A stretch of 29,212 nucleotides of DNA. It comes from a virus. This document shows, one piece after another, positions 23,601-29,212 of this stretch (the stretch's first letter is position 1; the number at the start of each line of letters is the position of its first letter). The notes under the pieces are model-generated. The model did not search any database. It had not been told where the DNA came from and was given only the letters and a program-made list of their open reading frames with translations. Position numbers and translations under genes: made by a program. The stretch is taken from the IMG/VR virus record IMGVR_UViG_3300030061_002550, positions 4,629-33,840 of that record; one strand, given 5' to 3'.

Positions 23601-26314
23601 GTCAATGGTCCTTTTACTACTGCTGTTGCTGTATCATTAGTAAAACTAATCTTATCTACTGTTGATCTTGGATAAGGACTTGATGGTTGATATCCACCAC
23701 CAACATATCCAAAATCTGCACTATTAGTTCCTGATACATACGTTTTTGCCTCAGTTAATGGACCTTTCGTTACACATGCTGTAGTATCACTCGCAAAATC
23801 AATACGATCTACTGTTGATTTAACACCCGATGGATCAGTACCACCACCCCAGTATCCATAATCAGCACTCATTACAGCACCTGTTCCTTTTCTTGCAACA
23901 GTCAATGGACCTTTTGCTACTGCTGTTGTCATATCAGTAGAAAAATCAAGACGATCTACTGTTGTTACAACACTCGATGGATCTTCACCACCACCAAGAT
24001 ATCCATAATCTTTAGTTGATAATCCAGCACCAAAATGTCTAGCAACAGTTAAATAACCTGCATCTCCTAAAGTTCCTGTATCATTTGTATAATCAAGACG
24101 TTCTATATCTGTTATAGCAGCATTTGTATCAGCATTATATCCACCACATCTATATCCATAATTAAGACTAGTGAAAGCTCCAATTCTTCTACTTATATGA
24201 CTTAAATTTCCCTTTACTAATGCATCAGCAGTATCATTACCAAAATCAATCCTATCTATTGTTGATATTGAACCAGGATTACCACCACCCATAAAATATC
24301 CATATCCTGGTGAAATTGATAGTTCATTCAAGGGACTATAATCCCATGTCATACCACCAGTTAAATAACCTTGTGATTTTCCTGGATCTAGTGTTGTTTC
24401 TGAAACAGAAGCAGGTGTTGCATATGTATAATCATATTGGAATGATCTAAGTCCACTAAGAACAGCTTCTTTAGAACTTGATGCTCCTTCCCAGACCCAT
24501 CTTCTACCAGCACTTAATGGACCTTTTTCTGTTCCTGTTGATGTATCATTAGTAAAATCAAGACGATGAACTTTTGATGTTCCTGGATTTCCTCCACCCC
24601 AATATCCATAAGATTTATCATTACTTGTAGAACCTGCAAAACTACCATTACCACCAGCTAATGGACCTTTTGGTGTTGCTGCTGTTGTATCAGTAGAAAA
24701 ATCAATACGATATACTTCACTAGAATCACCACCCAAATATCCATACGCAAGAGTACTAGATCCACTCCAACCATTTGTGTTTGCTGGAAGATTTGCTATT
24801 GTTGGTGCATTTACAGTATCATTACTAAAATCAATTCTATCTATCGATGATTTTGATGGAGTACCACCACAAATATATCCATAAGATTGATTACTTAATC
24901 CTCCAGCAGCATATCTACCACTAGTTAATGGACCTTTTGTTATTCCTCCTGCAGTATCATTATTAAAATCAATTCTTTCTACTGTTGTTCCTGCAGCTGC
25001 CTTACCACCAATATATCCGTAGTTAGTATTCTGCACACCAAATCTTCGTTGACCTGGACTTATACCGCTAGAAGATCTTTCTGATGCTGTTGCCGTATCA
25101 TTCATATAAGACAATCTTTGGACTTTATTACCTGTACCATTAGTAGTATAGAAATAATTTAAAGTACTCCATGCAACACATTGTTCCACAGCTGATATCA
25201 TGTTGCCTTTATGTAAACAAGTCGCAGTATCATTATCATAATCAAGACGATCTATTTTTGATACCTGACCTGGTACACCAGGTTCATCACCACCAGCAAA
25301 ATATCCATAAGGAACTCCTTCTGAATGATTAGTTGATAACTCTGGAAGACCTTTAGTTCTATTACCTGTTCCTCCACATCCCCATGTTCCATCTGAAATA
25401 TTTCCCTTTAATACTGCTGTTGCTGTATCATTAAAATAATCAATTCTTTCTAATACACTATTACCAGGAGAAGCACCACCATGATATCCAGCAATAGAAT
25501 TTCCTGTTGATCCAATATGTCTTTTTCCAACACTTAATGGACCTTTTGCTACACAATTTGTTGTATCACTACTAAAATCAAGACGATCTACTGTTGATAT
25601 ATGACCAGCTGGATCACCATATCCACCAGCAATATATCCATATGCACTATTTGATGATCCACCACCATCATAATTTACTGTACTTAAATTTCCTTTTGCT
25701 ACTGCATTTGTTGTATCACTACTAAAATCAATACGATCTATAGAACTATATGGAGCACCTCCAGCAGCATATCCATATGCCATATTACCAAATCCCATAG
25801 AAATGCTTCTAGCTAGCGTTAGATCTCCTCTATCTAATGCTATTGCTGTATCATTACCAAAATCAATACGTTGTATACTAGAATTTGCTCCTCCATAAAA
25901 ATATCCATAATCTATATTATGTGAAGTGTTGTAAGTATCTGTGGATGTTAAAAGATAAGTTCTTACTGCTGCTGTTACTGTATCATTAGCATAATCAAGA
26001 CGATGTACCCTTGATGTATCAGGTGCAGGATTATCATTACATCCAGAAAAATATCCATAAGATTTACTACTTAATCCCTCTACACTACGTGCACCATTAC
26101 TAATAAGTTCGAATGAGGATCTAGCTGGACAAAGATTGGTATCGTTAGCAAAATCAATACGCCAAATATGATTTTTATCATATCCACCAGCCATATATCC
26201 ATAATTACCTAAAACTGGTTCTAATTTTTCGGTAAGAAATACATTTGATAATGTATCCCATGTGCCTCTATCCTGTTGTCTACCAACTTGACCTAATACA
26301 AATATTCCACTCAT
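20618..26314 (-). CDS. Giant kelch-like propeller-repeat protein C (adhesin/tail fibre-like)
   Basis: 1898 aa, the first-transcribed of the three giant paralogues. The N-terminus ('SGIFVLGQVGRQQDRGTWDTLSNVF') resembles those of A and B. I again count 36 blades in six groups of six, but the linkers are unlike those of A and B (near residues 320-331, 615-671, 966-988, 1281-1303 and 1578-1605; the second is longest, with 'YDYTYATPASVSETTLDPG'). Architecture is therefore conserved although linker sequence is not, and C is the more distant paralogue. Several blades in group 5 are short or irregular ('YGYTATG', 'YGYYNNT'). The start is supported by AGAGGT eight bases before the ATG, and the gene follows the 958-aa fibre gene by 12 bases, so both are probably expressed late together. 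A virion receptor-binding role is inferred. Confidence 0.9.
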   Translation of the reverse strand: MSGIFVLGQVGRQQDRGTWDTLSNVFLTEKLEPVLGNYGYMAGGYDKNHIWRIDFANDTNLCPARSSFELISNGARSVEGLSSKSYGYFSGCNDNPAPDTSRVHRLDYANDTVTAAVRTYLLTSTDTYNTSHNIDYGYFYGGANSSIQRIDFGNDTAIALDRGDLTLARSISMGFGNMAYGYAAGGAPYSSIDRIDFSSDTTNAVAKGNLSTVNYDGGGSSNSAYGYIAGGYGDPAGHISTVDRLDFSSDTTNCVAKGPLSVGKRHIGSTGNSIAGYHGGASPGNSVLERIDYFNDTATAVLKGNISDGTWGCGGTGNRTKGLPELSTNHSEGVPYGYFAGGDEPGVPGQVSKIDRLDYDNDTATCLHKGNMISAVEQCVAWSTLNYFYTTNGTGNKVQRLSYMNDTATASERSSSGISPGQRRFGVQNTNYGYIGGKAAAGTTVERIDFNNDTAGGITKGPLTSGRYAAGGLSNQSYGYICGGTPSKSSIDRIDFSNDTVNAPTIANLPANTNGWSGSSTLAYGYLGGDSSEVYRIDFSTDTTAATPKGPLAGGNGSFAGSTSNDKSYGYWGGGNPGTSKVHRLDFTNDTSTGTEKGPLSAGRRWVWEGASSSKEAVLSGLRSFQYDYTYATPASVSETTLDPGKSQGYLTGGMTWDYSPLNELSISPGYGYFMGGGNPGSISTIDRIDFGNDTADALVKGNLSHISRRIGAFTSLNYGYRCGGYNADTNAAITDIERLDYTNDTGTLGDAGYLTVARHFGAGLSTKDYGYLGGGEDPSSVVTTVDRLDFSTDMTTAVAKGPLTVARKGTGAVMSADYGYWGGGTDPSGVKSTVDRIDFASDTTACVTKGPLTEAKTYVSGTNSADFGYVGGGYQPSSPYPRSTVDKISFTNDTATAVVKGPLTAAKYNGGSTGNQSYGYWGGGATPSLVSTVDRVDYSNDTVAATAKGPLTVAKGEGFAGTSNRALVSQIKLKGLTETLPEIQGPLTSNTTDYGYFGGGGFSSIGSVVDRVDYSNDTATALVRGSLSVVRHQFSATGNESYGYFAGGETPSEVSSVDRFDYSSDSSVMAPKGPLTATWFGTGSAGNSSYGYFAGGDSHPGYRTTVHRIDYSNDLAVALVKGPITSARYHLAATGTPSYGWFGTGGNPSPGPVTTVDRIDYSNDTPTASPRGPLSLARISPGATGNNDFGYWGGGHPGYSTVDRVDYSSDTGTSPTKGPLSVSKGWRAATGNLSHGYWGGGSPGEYSAVDRIQYSSDTATSVVKGPLTLARGALAAASPKANALPQSYTSTVTYSNGTSFGGYLGGGLYRKSNIERMDYSNDGVDPINKANFPRGLQVNNGAVSSLISGYWMGGEAGPSSHQTSTIHRLDYANDTNVMTVGNRIAADDSAGAFGNKNYGYTATGTSMERLDYANDLAGGLERSTGNSSVHERGATAGAGYGYYNNTGSRIVRLDFANDTVAASEKGPLSYAIGQRSTATGNVNYGWYFGSGPTTVNRVDYSNDTATATVRGYLETLNPLSATYASSHGNENYGYVQGYYQPTIQRIDYANDMATAITRGESKAYLGGAMSGGTSCRENSLSLHTIGQTSEQWNTNPIQIIPTFARGYFQGLAPGHPTEAIKRIDYANDTVTAPSRGTLSPGTWNNTATGNENFGYFAQPAATTTRLDYSNDTALTVAKGSFTSGQTGQFGAAATSDYGYWAGGATPSAPSGTTFVSRLDFSDDTTNTVAKGPLTVAKRMVRGVGNQSYGYFAGNYPAGSEIQRLDYSSDTTTCTVRAVLDRREMGATGNADYGYFGGGDPAKSLVERLDYSSDTTALAPKSPLNFSRHNLGAAGNINHGYFVGGEPGPHPYHSVVERIDFANDSATPVVKGSLDAPASYVAACSGGSNALPQVPMTF

Positions 26315-26326
26315 GCTATATTACCT

Positions 26327-29203
26327 CTAAGAGTACTTCTTACCTGAAACAACGACATCTATTGTCCCTGTTTGTTGTACCTTGACTCCTAGTGTTGATC
26401 CAGTTTCCATTCTCTTTGGTCTCTCTAAAATTTCTACTGATGAATATTTTGGTATGACTAAATTCTTAACAAGATATGTAGTCACAACACCCGTACTATT
26501 TGTCAACATAATATCAACTGGGAATGCTCCAACATCACTTCTATTAGTAAGATGAATAGATTGAAGAGCTGCTGCATAAGTAGGTCCTGCAGTATGTATG
26601 CCAATTATTGTTGTGGATCCTATTGATGTATTAGAAGCATACTTACCGAAGAAATCAGTGCTATCTTGCTGAGTATATGTCATGTGAACCTGAATAGCAC
26701 TCGCAATACCAACATATGTTGAATTAGTAGCCCATAACTTCACAATATCATTCGGGTTAGCAACAATTGGTTCTTTGATTAATTCAATCGCACCACCTGC
26801 AGCAATAGGAATATTATATGCAATGTAAGTTTGTTCTGTAGTTCCTGCAGCAACACCAGAGTTTGATGAGATAGAAGCAATAAGATTTACAGTTGTTCCG
26901 ACACCAACATTAGCAACATTTGATGCCATGATGGAATCAATCACATAAGTTTTACTTACTGTTGATGGGAATGTATGTCCTGTCACTTCAAAACTATTAG
27001 CATTCATAGTGACAGAACTTGTGAATCCTACATAGAAGTCACCAGTTCCACCTGCCTCAATACCAGTTAGTGCAGAACCATCACCAGAGAAGGATGATGC
27101 TGTGACGACACCAGTATAATTACCACCGATTGCGGATACATTAGTGAAGGAAGGATTAACACAAGTTAAAACACCAGTTATATTTGCACCGACTGCAGTT
27201 ATAATTCCAGTAGCACCTAGTGCTCTACCAGAACCAGCAACAAGATTTATACCAGTAGCAGTTACAATTCCTGTAAATCCAGATGTGGGTTCAGCAAATG
27301 ATGCATAATTTCTTGCTAAATCTTCATCATGGAAGGTTATTGTTCGAGCACCAATACGTAATTTATTATTAGTTTCATCTTTTATATTACCAGTATTAGT
27401 ACTACTATCATGATATATTTTTAAGTCACCAGAATCACCTAGTTGTAGTTGGAAACTGTCATTCCATCTGGAATGATTACTATGTTTCGTTTGATTACTG
27501 AATGTTGCTACACCAGCGACTACTACTTCATCTAAGTCAGTCTGTCCATCAACATCTAATCCTCTGGTTCCTATATCAAGTCCGAAGAATGTACCAGTAC
27601 CAACAGAAGCATTAACACCACCAGCAACGGTTATACCACCGACTTCAGTATTCAATTTCTCTACGTGATTATGATAGAGCTGACATTCTCCACCATCAAT
27701 AAATTCTGCTATAGAATTATTGCTGCCATCAGAAATTGTTACAGTATTAGATTTTATAACTAATTTTCCAGTTCCACCTTCAGTAAGAAAAGTATTACCA
27801 CCGTCATGTTCAATTGAAAAATCTTGACCAGTTCCAAACACTAATGATGTTTGATCTGCAAATTTTAATTTAGCATCACTTTGATCCCATTGGATATTCT
27901 TTCCACCACCCCAGAAATATACATCATTATTGAATGTAGTGACACCAACAACTGTTGCTCCACCACCAACTTGAACTTCATGTTGTGCCTTAACAATATC
28001 ATTAAAGGTAGAAACACCAGAGACATTTAAGAGGTCAGTTTCAACACGTCCAGTAACATCAATTCCTTGAGCAGTGGTTTCCATCTGTTGAATGGCATTA
28101 TAATATAATTCAACCTCTGCATTTGCCTTAGCAATAACAGCATTCTCAGTACCATTAGTACGAAGATAAACATCACCAGTATTTTGTATGTAACTATTTC
28201 CTTTTGTATTATAAAGATAAAAATCAGTATCATTGTGATAAACAGATACGTCACCACTAGAACCGAATACTAATTTACCACTATCTTTTATTCTTAATTG
28301 CCCATTACTACGGGTCCATTGCATATCATAATCAGAACCACCTTGACCTCTCCAATAAGCATCATTATTGAATGTAGTAACACCAACAACAGTTAATCCA
28401 CCACCAACTTGAACTTCATGAAGACCCTTAATAATACTATTAAAGGTTGATATACCAGCAACAACTAATCCTCTTGTGGATATATCACTAGTATCTCCAA
28501 CACCAGTTAGAGAAGAACCATCACCAGAGAATGAAGTAGCAGTTACGACACCGACAACCTGAACATCACCAACAACATCTAACTTCGATGTTGGACGTGT
28601 GGTTCCAATACCAACCAGTTCACCAGCACCAAAAGGAGCCAATTGAATTGTTCCAGCAGCACCAACATCAATGCTTGGCATACCAGAAACATCATTAACA
28701 GAGAATATAGAACCATCAGTTAAATTATTACTAATCGAGAACAACTGTCCTGCTGTACCATCAAAGGTTAGTGTTCCATCATTGAGTGTGGTAGCACCAA
28801 TTGTAATCTGATTTCCTGCAGTAGAACCACCACCGACAATCTTAACATCATTGTAGAATGTGGCTATACCAGCAACTACTAAATCAAATGTAGATACATG
28901 ATCGGTTGCGGCAATACCAGTTAGTGCAGAACCATCACCAGAGAAGGATGATGCTGTGACGACACCAATAAAGTTCGCACCTGAATTGTTTATAGTTGTT
29001 CCACTTCCTACTTCAAAATGTTGATTGGGATTAAATACATAAGTCCAACCGTTCTGATAAATTTTAAATGGTGAACCACCACTTGAATGAGTGAAAATAG
29101 AAAACGCACTAGCATCAACACTAATAGCACCATGCTGTGTAGCACCAGAATCATTCCTAAATCTAAAGATTTGAGAAGTCTTATTAGAATGAATCTCACT
29201 CAT
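26327..29203 (-). CDS. Fibre-like virion structural protein, 958 aa
   Basis: The protein is a string of beta-rich repeats typical of cyanophage tail fibre or baseplate-fibre proteins. 'VVTA-SFSGDGS-LTG' occurs near residues 80, 218 and 705. 'EVQVGGG-TVVGVTTFNND' occurs twice, around 262 and 412. Segments such as 'GDVSVYHNDTDFYLYN', 'AEVELYYNAIQQMETT' with G-I-D-V-T-G, and 'GDLKIYHDSSTNTG' lie between. The last 240 residues form a different, probably globular or tip domain ('YVIDSIMASNVANVGVGTTVNLIA'). Such proteins trimerise into beta-helical shafts. The start 'MSEIHSNKTSQIFRF' looks complete although only nine bases of upstream sequence are in the window. Giant gene C follows 12 bases downstream. 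The exact position in the virion is not deducible from sequence alone. Confidence 0.88.
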   Translation of the reverse strand: MSEIHSNKTSQIFRFRNDSGATQHGAISVDASAFSIFTHSSGGSPFKIYQNGWTYVFNPNQHFEVGSGTTINNSGANFIGVVTASSFSGDGSALTGIAATDHVSTFDLVVAGIATFYNDVKIVGGGSTAGNQITIGATTLNDGTLTFDGTAGQLFSISNNLTDGSIFSVNDVSGMPSIDVGAAGTIQLAPFGAGELVGIGTTRPTSKLDVVGDVQVVGVVTATSFSGDGSSLTGVGDTSDISTRGLVVAGISTFNSIIKGLHEVQVGGGLTVVGVTTFNNDAYWRGQGGSDYDMQWTRSNGQLRIKDSGKLVFGSSGDVSVYHNDTDFYLYNTKGNSYIQNTGDVYLRTNGTENAVIAKANAEVELYYNAIQQMETTAQGIDVTGRVETDLLNVSGVSTFNDIVKAQHEVQVGGGATVVGVTTFNNDVYFWGGGKNIQWDQSDAKLKFADQTSLVFGTGQDFSIEHDGGNTFLTEGGTGKLVIKSNTVTISDGSNNSIAEFIDGGECQLYHNHVEKLNTEVGGITVAGGVNASVGTGTFFGLDIGTRGLDVDGQTDLDEVVVAGVATFSNQTKHSNHSRWNDSFQLQLGDSGDLKIYHDSSTNTGNIKDETNNKLRIGARTITFHDEDLARNYASFAEPTSGFTGIVTATGINLVAGSGRALGATGIITAVGANITGVLTCVNPSFTNVSAIGGNYTGVVTASSFSGDGSALTGIEAGGTGDFYVGFTSSVTMNANSFEVTGHTFPSTVSKTYVIDSIMASNVANVGVGTTVNLIASISSNSGVAAGTTEQTYIAYNIPIAAGGAIELIKEPIVANPNDIVKLWATNSTYVGIASAIQVHMTYTQQDSTDFFGKYASNTSIGSTTIIGIHTAGPTYAAALQSIHLTNRSDVGAFPVDIMLTNSTGVVTTYLVKNLVIPKYSSVEILERPKRMETGSTLGVKVQQTGTIDVVVSGKKYS

Positions 29204-29212
29204 AAATGTTGT

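Noticed and set aside
4548-26314. Diversity-generating retroelement variable repeats in the giant genes
   Set aside because: No reverse transcriptase, template repeat or adenine-biased variable region is visible. The variation is spread over all blades and not confined to a C-terminal patch.

Overview
This window looks like part of an AT-rich, T4-like marine myovirus genome. A cyanophage of Prochlorococcus or Synechococcus is most likely; a phage of another marine bacterium cannot be excluded. The evidence is the small conserved hypothetical proteins of T4-like cyanophage type at the left end, a phage glutaredoxin, a fibre-type protein with the 'VVTA-SFSGDGS-LTG' and 'YYN---ME-T--G--VTG' repeats seen in cyanophage virion proteins, and accessory 2OG oxygenases, glycosyltransferases, a sulfotransferase and a carbamoyltransferase. 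All supported genes are on the minus strand, so the functional order runs from right to left. I see no tRNA, rRNA, CRISPR array, transposase or reverse transcriptase.

Right part (29203 to 10279): a 958-aa fibre-like structural protein is followed by a very large repeat protein (1898 aa). Next come two glycosyltransferase genes, the second continuing in frame into an unrelated phage-type C-terminal half, and then a terminator. After it lie a small degenerate oxygenase-like protein, a second giant repeat protein (1906 aa), an intact paralogue of the oxygenase-like protein, and a sulfotransferase.

Middle part (10292 to 2434): a third giant repeat protein (1914 aa) is followed by a prolyl-4-hydroxylase-like 2OG oxygenase and a short carbamoyltransferase. 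I count exactly 36 kelch-like blades of about 48 aa in each giant protein, grouped by non-repeat linkers into six blocks of six. This reads as six tandem six-bladed beta-propellers per protein, and 108 blades in the window. Each giant gene is followed at once by the same promoter-like sequence TGCTATAAT, which precedes the next enzyme gene.

Left part (2417 to 1): a coiled-coil protein, then a probable small structured RNA (consensus sigma-70 promoter, about 98 nt, strong terminator), glutaredoxin, and four small phage proteins closely packed or overlapping. They end at a terminator homologous to the one near 18.05 kb. The last 95 bases contain hairpins and a repeated motif.

The likely theme is a host-interaction locus: very large propeller-based virion adhesins interleaved with enzymes able to add or alter sugars, sulfate, carbamoyl or hydroxyl groups. 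The enzyme families are recognised from motifs. That they modify the adhesins or the host surface is inference.
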